A DNA stretch of 64,000 bases from Coffea arabica (taxonomy: Eukaryota; Streptophyta; Magnoliopsida; Gentianales; Rubiaceae). Where the stretch lies: NCBI RefSeq assembly GCF_036785885.1, contig NC_092329.1, positions 1,736,001 through 1,800,000 of the forward strand. The letters are read 5' to 3'. A program made the position numbers and the translations under genes. The notes below the pieces were generated by a model. That model saw only the letters and a program-made list of their open reading frames with translations. It was not told the DNA's origin and ran no database searches. Positions 24,913 to 35,523 of the stretch are shown piece after piece. Position 1 is the first letter of the stretch, and each line of letters begins with the position of its first letter.

Positions 24913-27398
24913 CTATCTTTTGGCTCTCTTCAACAAGAAACGCAAAGAAAAAAACCCCAAAGCAAAAGTTTGCCAAAACCATCCCTTGGAGTTTGCAGGA
25001 TCCACCTTTTTCGCAAGATTCCAAGCATATATAGCTTCACCAACATGTAATGCAGCCGATATAAGGAAAAGCAACCTCAATGCTGTCACAGAACGCAGGA
25101 ACAGAAGACTAAAAGATCTAACTAGGGGAATAGGTCCAAAATCTGGAAGGTAAGCAGCGGCAAATAGTGAAAGCATTCCAATCACACAGAACAGCCATGC
25201 ATATATTGTAGGCCCATCCAAATTTCTCCTCTTCTTGTCTTGCCAATACGAGATGGTTGCTGCCATACCCTCGCGAGGACTCACCATAGGGATGTACCCA
25301 AGCTCCTCTTTTGCTTTCACAAAGGAGAAGTAATGGGTTACACCAACCTGCCAATGCGTAGAATTTCAAGAGATGTTGCCATCAAGTACCTTGACTCACA
25401 TCTAACTGGAAGAATTAATGTAGAGGAACTGTTTTTTAATTTCCAAAAACAAACAACTGAAGAAAATCTATTTTCAACTTACAAATATGCACATAAAAGG
25501 CATTTCTCAAACTAGTAAATTCTGTTGTGTGTCATAGGAAGTCAAAAACATAAACAAATTAATGCCCCAGAATGAACCTAATCGCTTGTATCCCCTCATG
25601 GTATGAGGCATTCACCTCACTCTAGCACCGTATACTGGCTGTAGTGAAGGGGTAACTTAATCAACCGGCAGACAGGATAAGAAGAAAATGTTAAAAGAGT
25701 AGAGTTCTCTTGAAGTCTCAGAAACAGACTTCTCCTACTCATATGAAATGATTCATTTTGATCTCACTAAAATTAGTAAAATGTCAAGGAGAGACTATTA
25801 CGGATTACAGTGATTGCAATGAGAAAACAAAGAGTAACAAGATTGACAATTACGTGGTTGGGTTCCAGTTATTTATTTATGGTATAGCTAGAAAACATAT
25901 TTTAAGTATAGAGAGAATTAAAGAGATAAAAATTAATTGGCATCTCATAGGTGCACCTTGTACACTTCAGCGGGAAGCATCAGTGGTTGAGGAAGCCATG
26001 ATCGATTCAACCACGGGTACATAAAACTGTAGAAAGCCCAAAAGAAATTCCCCAAAAGCAGAGCATGGCGAACAGCTAATGACGCCTTTGGGAGTTCATA
26101 ATCTAAACTATTGAGCAGTGGATGGAGGAACTCGAAACTATTGACTGGAGAACCTGCGCATAAAAGAGCAATCATGAAGCTAGATGACAAGTTAGGTATT
26201 ATTACTCAAGCAAGTTCAGAATTGTAGTCTTTCAAATGAAGTTCACATGAATAACAGAGATTAGCGTCAGATATCAACCTGATCCAAGAGCCCCATGATA
26301 GTAATACAATTTGAGCTAACAAAATCAACTCCGAGCTAAAAATGAAAAATACCGTCAGATATGAAGTAAGGCTGGCCAGCAGCAATGGGAGATCCTTCTT
26401 TTCCAGGGATGTCATCCAAAAGTCCCATGCTGGCTAACAGTAGGGCTAGTACAAGGTTGTCCACATAAACCCAGTCAGTTTTCACACTTGGATTTCCAAC
26501 TCTAAACGGCAGCAGACCTAACTTGGCAAAATTTACAATCCTCGGCAGGTGCCTTTCTTCGCCAGGCCCATAAATTGCAGCAGGACGCACAGCACACGCG
26601 TACAGGCATTTTCCATTTTTGTTTGTGTTCCTGTGGACGTAAAAATGTGATACTACTCACTACATAAATGAAGATTCCATAAGGTGAGAATGTTGCAAGC
26701 TTTAAAAAAAGTTGCGGTTTTTGAGATACCTAAACTGCACTAAATACAATAGACCAATATCAGAGACACGACGATCATAAATTGTTGGGCAGAAGTATAT
26801 ATTTGTGTAGACTTATGAACTGATAATGCTCAAAACTCAAAGTAGAGTTTTCATCAAGCAATAAATTCACAATAGGATGAGCTGATGCGATTAATTGAGA
26901 CATGCATTGAAACATGATGATATGCTACTGCAGGCAGTTGGGAGATGGAAAAACATGTTGATTTTGATATTAAAAATTGAAGGCAGGTATGTGCATGTAT
27001 GATGGTATTGCATAGTAGTAGTAGTATTTATTTAGATACCTGAGGGGGCGGCCATTAGTCTTCAAAACCAGTTGCTCGGCAATAGCTTTACTACGACCAT
27101 AAGGATCAACGTGGTGATCCATGGGGAAGTAAGGTAGAGTTTCATTGCCATTCACAATTTCTTGTCCGCCAAACACAACATTGTAGGTGCTGACATATAC
27201 AAGCCTGGCGATCCCGTGGTGGAGGCAAGCATCCAAGACATGGCAAGTCCCATTGATGTTCACCTCGTCCACCCGACCGTACTGGAGCATTTCCTTCCCG
27301 GACATGCCATAAGAGGCCAGGTGGAATACACAGTCCACCCCGCGCAACGCCTTTTCCACATCTTCTTTGCAAGTAACATCCCCTGATGCATATACATT

Positions 27399-27449
<51 letters not shown>

Positions 27450-27962
27450 GGATAACCCAGCAATTTTAAACTCTGAGGCTAACCAATCAATGGAAAGCTT
27501 TCCAATTCAATTTAATAAAAAAATATGCTAGGATGGATACTAACAATTATGATCCCAAGATACAGCATTCTCTAATTTCATCCGGGAAGAATTCATACTT
27601 GTCACAAAGGACTAAATTAACTACTCCACGGAAAGAAACAAGTACTTTATACAATAGGAAGGCAAAACTCAGGGAGAATTTTTTTTTTCCTCTTAAAAAG
27701 AAAAAATTTTATTTTGGAGTCTCGAGGAGTGAAGAGAAATGTTATAATCATAGGAAGGACATGAGGGGTGACCTTGGATCAAGTGGACTCCCTGTTGGCG
27801 GAGGCGGTCGGAGAAGGAAGAGTGGATATTAAGATCAAAGGCCTTGACTGAGAGCGCCCCTCTCCTGACCAGCTCAAGGCAGAGGGCGGAACCCACGAAT
27901 CCCGCCCCACCCGTAACCACAAACCTCTTTTTCTCTATCCCTTCGTTCTCGCTCAAATGCAT
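24913..27962 (-). CDS. SDR family 42E / 3beta-HSD-like dehydrogenase
   Basis: Five exons (27962-27773, 27382-27040, 26630-26353, 26153-25957, 25347-24913) give 480 residues. The Rossmann glycine motif TGGAGFVG is at 17-24. The catalytic Tyr158 and Lys162 sit in YGRSK, with the upstream Ser in YVSTYNVVFGG, the usual extended-SDR arrangement. RPAAIYGPGEERHLPR and the hydrophobic middle and C-terminal segments (NFFWAFYSFMYPWL; TIYAWLFCVIGMLSLFAAAY; further Leu-rich helices near the end) fit a membrane-associated 3beta-hydroxysteroid dehydrogenase/isomerase relative. Animal SDR42E1 and Arabidopsis At2g33630 are the relatives I recall. The substrate is unknown, though a sterol or other lipid is plausible. 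Intron 1 carries a TA microsatellite. Confidence 0.9.
27403..27447. repeat. (AT)n microsatellite in SDR42E intron 1
   Basis: About 22 AT units, just outside the exon 2 acceptor at 27383. Its length is likely to vary among individuals, and it lies in the region where branch point and pyrimidine tract would be read. Confidence 0.85.
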
Positions 27963-28841
27963 CTTTTTCCTCCTCCTCCAATTCTTTCTTTTTTTCTTTT
28001 TGCGTGTCCTTTCTTTTGGGGTTTGAGTGTGAAATCTGAGAAATTTTACCCGGCCGCCGGCCGACCAGAACTCTCAAATGGATGATGCCTGAAGCTACTT
28101 ATAGTTTAGGTTGTGGAAGAGAGAAGAATGCGGCGCTGGTGGGGGCGTTGACTGACAACTTCTTCTGTCCCGTCCCTCTCTCTCTCTCTCTCTAGACTCT
28201 TTAGTAGTAATAATTTAAAAAGCCCTCTGGAGTTCCGCTGGAGTACCCCTCTTTTTTCCTGTCGTCTTCATTATTTGGCGTTTTTTTTGTTTGGGTTTTC
28301 AGTTTCCCTCAATGGTAGACCGATTTAGAGATTTCATCGACGGTAAAAAATTGCAATAATTTAGAGATTTAGAGTTTTCCCCTTTTTATTTTTTCTTTAT
28401 GGGGTTTTTTTTTATTTTTATTTTTTTTTTACAGTGTTAACTTTCTTGAATGGATGACATCACAACAGGCAGGTCAAGTAATCATCATATTTTATGGTAA
28501 GTTGCAACATCACCACAATTAATAAGAGATTCATTGACCGTAGAAGCCCAAAAGCAACATCGACAAAAATAAATAAATAAATAAAGTTGGTATTTTTTTT
28601 TTCCTCATATTTTCGTGGAATGAAAGGAAGGAAAAAGTATGTGCCAAAGCCCTGCATTGATGCAGCCACCGGAATTGCCAGCTGCATACCTCAAAAGTCA
28701 CTCCGGCGATGATAAAAAACTACTACTACTACTATATTAAACGACGAATCATAATTAATTTTCTCCCTAGCTAGCTATTTCTTTAAGGAAACCGAAAGAA
28801 AAGCATGTATGTATAGATATATTAGATATGGAGCGAGGAGT
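27963..28841. other. SDR42E promoter and 3' flank of the HMA gene
   Basis: The SDR42E leader is rich in CT on the + strand (TCCTCCTCC, TTTCTTTTTG). It is followed by the candidate TATA box, a CT microsatellite (28175-28193) and AT-rich filler with AAAT and ACT repeats. I see no gene. Confidence 0.5.
28098..28104 (-). promoter_or_regulatory. Candidate TATA box of SDR42E
   Basis: On the minus strand the word ACTATAAGTAG lies about 140 bases before the ATG at 27962, a normal spacing for a plant TATA element plus a short leader. No experimental start is known. Confidence 0.35.
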
Positions 28842-29382
28842 CTAGAAGAAGGAGGTGAAATTGTTGAAGGGGAAGGGGGCCGCTGCGGCGGAGGAGGCAT
28901 ATGCATTGAGGAGCAGGAGCTCATTTTGAGGAGACCAGAAATCAGCTCTGAGGCCACCTCTCCTCACTGCTTTCAGGATCTTGTTGCGATGGGGGTATCC
29001 GGTCACCGTTACCTTCTCACTCTTTCCATCCACTTCCACTTTCTCTATCCCTGTCCCAATAAATGAATCATATACATGCATTTTCAATACAGTAATACTA
29101 CTGACTACTATCATCATGTACTATGATCTCAAATGAATAATTTACGTACCCTTCAACTTTGACAGACATTTCCGAAGTCTTTTCTCATGTATCCCAGCCA
29201 TCTCCACCTTCATTTCTACGGTCTGCCATCCACAAACCCAACAAAAGTTAATACTAATTACTAAGTAATAAAAGGAAAAAAAACTTCCATGAGATCAACG
29301 GGTGTATGTTAACTGAAGAATGATCAACGGGGGAAGAATATGTACATATATATATGTATAGTGTTTTATTAATTACCTCCAT
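28842..29382 (-). CDS. Small HMA-fold protein lacking the CxxC metal site
   Basis: Three exons on the minus strand (29382-29377, 29222-29150, 29050-28842) give 95 residues. The first coding exon is only ATG GAG. The rest reads TVEMKVEMAGIHEKRLRKCL, then SKLKGIEKVEVD, EKVTVTGYPHRNKILKAVRR, GLRADFW and a short tail. The beta-alpha-beta-beta-alpha-beta spacing, KLKGVxxVxVD and V(T)VTGxxxxxxVLKAVRR landmarks are those of HIPP/HMA proteins. Where the family has MDCPGCE, this protein has MAGIHEK, so both metal-ligand cysteines are absent; one Cys (Cys21) remains further along. The C-terminus ends NNFTSFF with no CaaX box, so isoprenylation is not expected. I infer a protein-protein or non-metal role. 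Similar CxxC-less members exist in other plants as I recall, so this is probably a real subgroup rather than decay. Confidence 0.82.
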
Positions 29383-31423
29383 GAGATTTAAGAATATATG
29401 AACCGGAAAACAAGAACGAAACCAAGTGCAGAGAAAGCCTTTGATTTGGAATGATGCTCCAGATCAACCCACGGAGAAGGAACTAATAATGCTGAATCAA
29501 GAATATAGCATGTATAAAAACTTCTGGCGGAGGATTCAGGATTGTATCATTGTATTGTGTGTGTGTATATATATATAGCAGAGATTGGGGGCTCAAGAAT
29601 ATAGGTGTCGTCAGTTGTGGGGCTGAATAAAGCAATCTGTCCCTCTCTCTCTTTCAAGTAAGTCTCAAGTCTCAAGATCCAATCTCAAATCATTAGCGTT
29701 GACGGGTCCAACCAACCAGCCTTTCCTTCTCCAGAGATGGATCTCCTTTGGCCCCAGACAGACAGACAGGATATTAGCATTTAGCACTACTACTAGTCTA
29801 CTACTACAAGTAATCCAAGACTTCAACGCTAAATCCTTTCTCACAACTCTAAATCCCATGCACTGAACTCACGTATGTATTTAATCTGACAGATAAACTA
29901 GTTACTGTACTTTGTTTCATTCTGAAAGCGCATGCCCATTCATTGTTATTGCTAGTCATTATACATATATAAGAAGAAGAAAAAAAAAATTGGAAAAGGC
30001 ATGGAAAGTGATAGTGCTAGAGGAATATAACATTAGCATATTTGCGGGCATATCTAGGTGAGCAATAAACCAAGGAGCACGTTTGGAATCTCTTCTTCTT
30101 CTTTTTTCTTTTCTTTCTTCTTTTGCCTCCTCCCCCGCCCCCTTAACCCAAAAAACAAAGGGTCTTATTGTTGCTCAATTTGCTTCTAATATTCTTGCGT
30201 ACTCGGATGGGAATTAATGTAAAGAAACACTCAAAAAGAGTTGGGAGGGGACCATTAATGTCGACTATATATGCATGGTCATTTGTGCACTAATATTTTC
30301 AGCAATTAAGCTGCCACGAAAAGCCATTGGATGGAGCCCCCTCCCTCCCTCCTACTCCCCCCAGAAAACCACCCCCAACCCGACTGTAAAAGTGGGTAAA
30401 GTTGTTACTATACTAATATATTGGAAGATGCAGATGCAATGGGATTCCTCATATATATATATATATATATGTATATCAAAGGAAGCAAAAGGAATGTTGA
30501 GGAATATTCATTATCCCGCTGCTGCTGCTGCTGCATCGTCTCCGTTCACTTTCCGAAGCCAAATTAAAGCAGCACGCAGCACATCTTTCTAGAGTTCTTT
30601 TTTTTTTTTTCCGGGTTGAGACAGACAACATCTTTCTAGAGTTCTGTGTAGCCCTTATAATTAGCAGTAATATATATGCTTGTGCGTTTTGGTCAAATGA
30701 TTTTAAACACACTCGCAAATAAGTCAAAACTCTCATCAACTCTTGCAACCCCGTCATGCCCGATCCGGTTACTAATCATTCAGGTAACCAATGAACTTAA
30801 TGATGAGTAGTTGCTACTAATTCATTTGAGGAAATTTCCAGTACCTTGGATTTTCTAGTAACCCAATTTGAGTTTACCATTAACTTGTTAGCATCCCTGC
30901 CATTAATTACATTTTTTTTTTTTTGTTGCCTCTTTTACCCCAATATCTGGCAAGATAGGAAAATAGACTGTTTAATTACTAACCAAACAATGTGTTACGT
31001 TCTCGATCTTCCGACCCCATAAGAAAATTAACAAAAAAAAGAACCATGGGCACAGCAAGTCAAGATTTGGTACAAAACCCACAAAAGTCTGTTTAAAGTT
31101 TGAAACTTTCATATATAACCATGCATTAAATACCTCAATCATGACCAACTCCCCAAAAAAAATCCAACAATGAACAAACACAATCGGTACCCTTGAAGCA
31201 CGGGCAAAAAGAAAGGTATTAAGAAAGAAAAAAAAACATAAAAGAAAATGAGTTTGAGGAGAAATAGAAGAAGTCTGTGGGAGCAAGTGGATAAATGTAT
31301 AGAAATATGGGGAGCGATATTAATTAAAGAATCTCGCATTGAACATGAAATCAAATGCCAAATGGCAGGTAATTAAGGAAGAGAGCCTAGTTAGTGCATG
31401 GTAAATTGGTAATGTGGCAGCTG

Positions 31424-31503
31424 CTGCTTGCAAGTTTTGAAACGTAAGATGCTCTTGCAGGACTCAAATTAAGATGCTTGCAAGTTTTGAAACGTAAGAT
31501 GCT
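31424..31503. repeat. Direct repeat, 51-base period
   Basis: TGCTTGCAAGTTTTGAAACG starts at 31424 and again at 31475, and both copies continue to TAAGATGCT. The copies look identical over about 29 bases, suggesting a young duplication. Confidence 0.75.
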
Positions 31504-32126
31504 ATGTATGCAGCATTAATAATGTAGTACTAGTGATTAATTACCAAAGTCTGTAGAGCATAGAAGATATATAGCTTGGGGCTATATATGAGGAAAAGAA
31601 ATGTATCGGATGTTATGTTGATGGGAGTTGCCAGAAAAGGAATTTCAGGGCCTCCTGATCGAGAAGCCGGTTCAGGGTTACCAAAAAAAAAAAAAAAGAA
31701 GAAGAAGGAGTCTATTACTCTGTTCGTGCATGTAACCTTGCCTGGTCGTCGGATCGATCTGTGCAAGTAATCCTCATTCATTAAACTCCCGATCTACCCT
31801 AGCTTAATTAGCTCCTTACGCTACCCTAGCTCTGGATGATTAGGTACAAAGTGACCTCGATCGCCTTCTTTAAAGAATTTAGTGAAGTAACACAATTCAA
31901 GGGCATGCCTTTCACGTCTACAAAACCAAACATATCCCATACATACAACTCTGGATTTGGCTCTCAACTCATTGACGAGGGAGATAAATAATGGAACTGG
32001 GAGGGGGATTAATGGAAATGATAAATGAACATGGCAGTGCGCACTTGCTTGGTAATAATTGACATATATAGGCCGAAGAATATCAGTGGATGTGTGTTGT
32101 TGAGGTGAGTAAAGAAGAAGTAAATA

Positions 32127-32447
32127 TCACTTTATCATCAACTTTCGGTCAAGGAGGCCGGTTGCGGGTGGTTGTTGGTTGGAGGCCTGAATCTGACGTG
32201 TCGTCCCATAGGCGCCATAGCCGAAGGCTTTGAGCTTGCAGCGTTCGAAATCGGTGTATCTCAGGTGGGGACAACTCTCCATTGGCAACCCAGCGTTAAT
32301 CCTTCAGGCTGATTCTGATGCTGCTGCAGGTGGGACTCGGAGGAACAGCAGTAATATTGCTGGTCGCTGTTGGCCTGCAGCTCCCTCATCCTGATCATCA
32401 TCTTGACGTTGGATCTGCTGCTGTTGCAGTTGAGGGTTGGACGACAT
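32127..32447 (-). other. Possible small-ORF gene, two short frames
   Basis: Two adjacent minus-strand ORFs share one frame. The first (32447-32304, 47 codons) begins MSSNPQLQQQQIQRQDDD. The second (32282-32127, 51 codons) begins MESCPHLRYTDFERCKLKAF and continues GYGAYGTTRQIQ. GC content and codon-like composition are higher than in the surrounding AT-rich DNA, and a plausible leader lies upstream (to about 32.6 kb). I recognise neither product. It could be one spliced gene, a gene with an upstream ORF, or a pseudogene. A miR172-site-like word overlaps the end of the first ORF. Confidence 0.25.
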
Positions 32448-32710
32448 TTTCTATCTCATCAACACCACACGATATCCCATCTTTATCATAAAAATCATCT
32501 CCTACTCACTCAATCACCCACTCACTCGGTAGAGAGCTCTTCTTGTAGGAACAACTTCCGTACGTCCAGAAATGGTACGCTTGATGATCCGCGTTAACCG
32601 AATTCCAATACATTCATTCTTTCAGCCTTTAACTTGCTAAGCTCCCGCAATTTGTCATCTCTATCTCCTCTCCATATAGGATATAGCCAGGCCAGCCAAC
32701 AAAATATATA

Positions 32711-32805
32711 TTATGACCACTACGTCTTTTTTCTTCTTCAAATTGCCATTTTAAGTCAACACTTGAACATGCAAAAGTCAATTGCCATTTTAAGTCAACT
32801 AGTTA
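32711..32805. repeat. Short direct repeat
   Basis: AATTGCCATTTTAAGTCAAC occurs near 32741 and again near 32780. It is probably local duplication, with no other signal. Confidence 0.5.
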
Positions 32806-33768
32806 ATTCCTTAAAAATGTAGATTCATCCCATTTGTACACGTGTCACGGTTACTACAGTGAATTGAACAGTAATAATGCAGCGGAAGAAGAAGAAGGAG
32901 GAGGAGTAGTACGTAACACTTTTATTACCACTAAAAATTTCGCCACCTCATGATTAGCAATTCGGGTAGGGACCGTAGCAATTCCACGATGATGCATCAA
33001 ATCATCCACCGGGTTGGTTGGTTGGTTGGTTGGTTATCTCGACACGCAACTCATTGTAGCTGCAACTGTCTTATTCATTCATAAGCATTATATTTACTAC
33101 TGTAAGTAATACTAATACTAATAGGTACAGGGCTCAAATAAAAAAATCACTCCACCATCCCGCCCGGCAATCATATACCTATATCTATATATATCTACCA
33201 ACTAGATAAGAGAACAACTCAAGTTCTCCATTGATGCCAAGTGTCAAGGTCTCATTTGAGGAAACAAATTTCATTTCTTTATTTTGGACATTAAAGAGAG
33301 AGAAATGTCTATTTGAGCCTTGGTATCCAAATTCAAAGGCTTAATAGTTCCTTACTATTTAGGGGCTAATTGGTAACAATGGTTTAATTATTTTCATTTG
33401 TTCCTTTTGTTTGGTTTTTAATTGGTCAGAAAGGTCAATTGAATCCTTTTATGAAAACTAGCTCTTTAAATAGTTACTAACTATTTAGGGCTATTTTTGT
33501 ACATTTCAAATTATTTCTTTTATAATTTTCTGGTCAAATGCAAATAGTTGTGGACTATTTATGGACTCCTTTTATCACATGGGTTGTTTTTGAATTATTG
33601 ATTGGAATTAAAATATTGTTGTGTCATGTCCGTTAGAACTGGTTGCTCTGTCATGTAAGTTAGTCAACACCACCTAATGGTCTTATTAGTCAATGAAGTG
33701 AAGTTTTTTTCCCTTTCTTTCCGTCGGATAGGTAGCTAGAACTTGCTTCCCCTTTCTAATTGTCCTTC

Positions 33769-34070
33769 CTGCAAAATCTTCACTTTTCTACCAATTCCTC
33801 CAACAACTAATTGTCTTTCTTTTTTATTGCAGCCCAGAAAATCCTCGACATGCACGTGAAGTTTTCTTTTGCCCGAAAATTCAGCTCAGTTAAATTTCTC
33901 TTTCCCCAAAATCTATCATCCTGCAAAATCTTCAGTTTTCTACCAATCCTCCAACAACTAATTGTACTTTCTTTCGATTGCCACCGAAAAAATCCTCCAC
34001 ATGCATCTGAAGTTTTCTTTTGTCCCAGAAATCGGCTCACTGAAATTTCTTTTCCTCCAAAATCTGCTCA
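33769..34070. repeat. Diverged 152-bp tandem duplication
   Basis: Two units begin CTGCAAAATCTTCA at 33769 and 33921. They share, in order, TTTTCTACCAAT, CCTCCAACAACTAATTGT, AAATCCTC, ACATGCA and TGAAGTTTTCTTTTG. Identity is high but interrupted, so the event is older than the duplications at 12.4 and 31.4 kb. A 141-codon open frame crosses it but looks like chance. Confidence 0.65.
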
Positions 34071-34449
34071 CTTTAGGGATTTAGGGATGACTGCTGTACC
34101 GAGTTATCATCTATGGTACAGCTTCCAAAACCTACTATTGCCAGCCTTATATATACTTCTGTTTCCGAGTTTTGCCAGCATTCAGCTGAGCAAAGAAAAC
34201 ATAGGCACGCTTCTAAATTCTCTCCTCCTATTTTGAACTGCAATTTTTTTTTAATGTTCCTACCTTCTGTTTATATTCTCTTCCATTAATTAAAGACTAT
34301 TATGTGTTTGATGTTATGCATAAAAGAATATAATTATGATGATAATTCTTCGGATTAACTTATCTTTGCTTTTTCTTCTGTTTTTTAATTTCAAGGGTTG
34401 CCCGACTTTTAAGAGGTGCCCTACTGTGAAGGCTGAAGTTGGGTGAAAG

Positions 34450-34620
34450 AGTCCAAATATCTGCGGATCCCCAAGAATGTAGTGGATGGAATACAATCAG
34501 CATAACGCAACAGATGCATTAGCAAGGTTAGCTGTGTATTTCCTAGCAAAATGGGAGTTGATGAACATTGACATGTTGGCTCTAGAAGTGAAGTGTGATT
34601 ATTTAAAATTTGAAACATAT
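34450..34620 (+). mobile_element. Scrap of a decayed retroelement (RNase H-like phrase)
   Basis: A short stretch carries the phrase ATDALARLA. It resembles the conserved end of the RNase H region in plant retroelements, with related-looking AT-rich flanks. It is an old, broken fossil with no ends identified. Whether it came from an LTR or a LINE element cannot be told. Confidence 0.25.
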
Positions 34621-35115
34621 GTGTGGATGATCAATATTTGACCAACCATGTCGATATGTAGCGTCGTGTACTCGGTTATCAAAGAAGAAAGTTTTGAACT
34701 ATAGTAGCCATTTGTGTTCCACCACTGTTTTATTGCTCTAGGAGTGTTTGAAATTTTGCCGTCTACCTGAGTTAAACGCAATAAAAGAAGTGCTGGGAGC
34801 ATTTGCAGTTTTTGTATTTGCCGAGAACTTGCCGTCTTTTCATCTCATTTGCGGAAGAAAACTTAAGCCAAAGATGACATCTTACCGTCGCAAGTGTATT
34901 CATTTTACCACCGTTGTATTCATTTTTGAGTTCGGTTGGTGCTATTTTCTGCTGATTAAAAATAAATGTTGCTCCACCTTGATGAGAGGTTGTATTGGTG
35001 ACAATTGAGAGCCGCAAGAGAGAGCTCACTACTGTGTGTATGGTTTTGCATGGTAAAATGTGGCCGCGAGTGGGTGGGGCGCAACAACGTCCCAGTGGTA
35101 AAGTAGTGCCACTTG

Positions 35116-35523
35116 AGGGTCCGTCTGTTTGCTTGTAAAATAATTTCCCCAAGAAAATCTTTTCGCTAAAAATCATTTTCTTGAAAAATTCGCATTCTAA
35201 TATAATTATCGGTTAGTATCTCTCTACTACTACTATAGACAATCCATGTTAAACACCACAATCAATTTGAGAGTCAAAAAAACGGTTAAAAAAAATCTTT
35301 TTAAAGCATTCATAGAAAATTCTATGAACAATTGAATAAGATAATGTAACCAACAATACCGTTGATTTAGATTCACTGAAACCTTTGCAGAAGTTTGGTT
35401 TCCATTGGATAGAGTAAAACCTTTTTTCTAGAAAAAAAATTTTTGAACGCTTTTTCAACCAAACATCAGAAAAAAGGGAAAACATTTTTTTGAAAAAATT
35501 TTCCATTGATACAAATAGACCCT
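35116..35523. mobile_element. Inverted-repeat MITE, ~408 bp
   Basis: The left end AGGGTCCGTCTGTTTG is mirrored by the right end CAAATAGACCCT. Inner flanks on both sides are TTTT/AAAA-rich with GAAAATTTTC-type words, so the element folds on itself over much of its length. There is no coding capacity. Target duplication is not clear. Confidence 0.5.

Larger units (their letters stand above)
29383..33768. other. Gene-poor intergenic DNA, first half
   Basis: After the HMA promoter (TATATATA run about 29564-29577) the sequence is AT-rich with TA microsatellites (30453-30472), an 18-base direct repeat containing ATCTTTCTAGAGTTCT (about 30582 and 30631), a 51-bp duplication at 31424-31503, and an A tract near 31683. 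No reading frame shows a domain. The only coding-like patch is the minus-strand unit at 32127-32447, listed separately. GGTT runs lie near 33016. Confidence 0.5.

Noticed and set aside
33230-33720. Possible LTR or other repeat boundary in AT-rich DNA
   Set aside because: No paired end, primer site or target duplication could be found, so no element can be delimited.
33811-34236. 141-codon + strand frame
   Set aside because: It starts in a repeat unit, crosses a tandem duplication and has no domain or codon signature.
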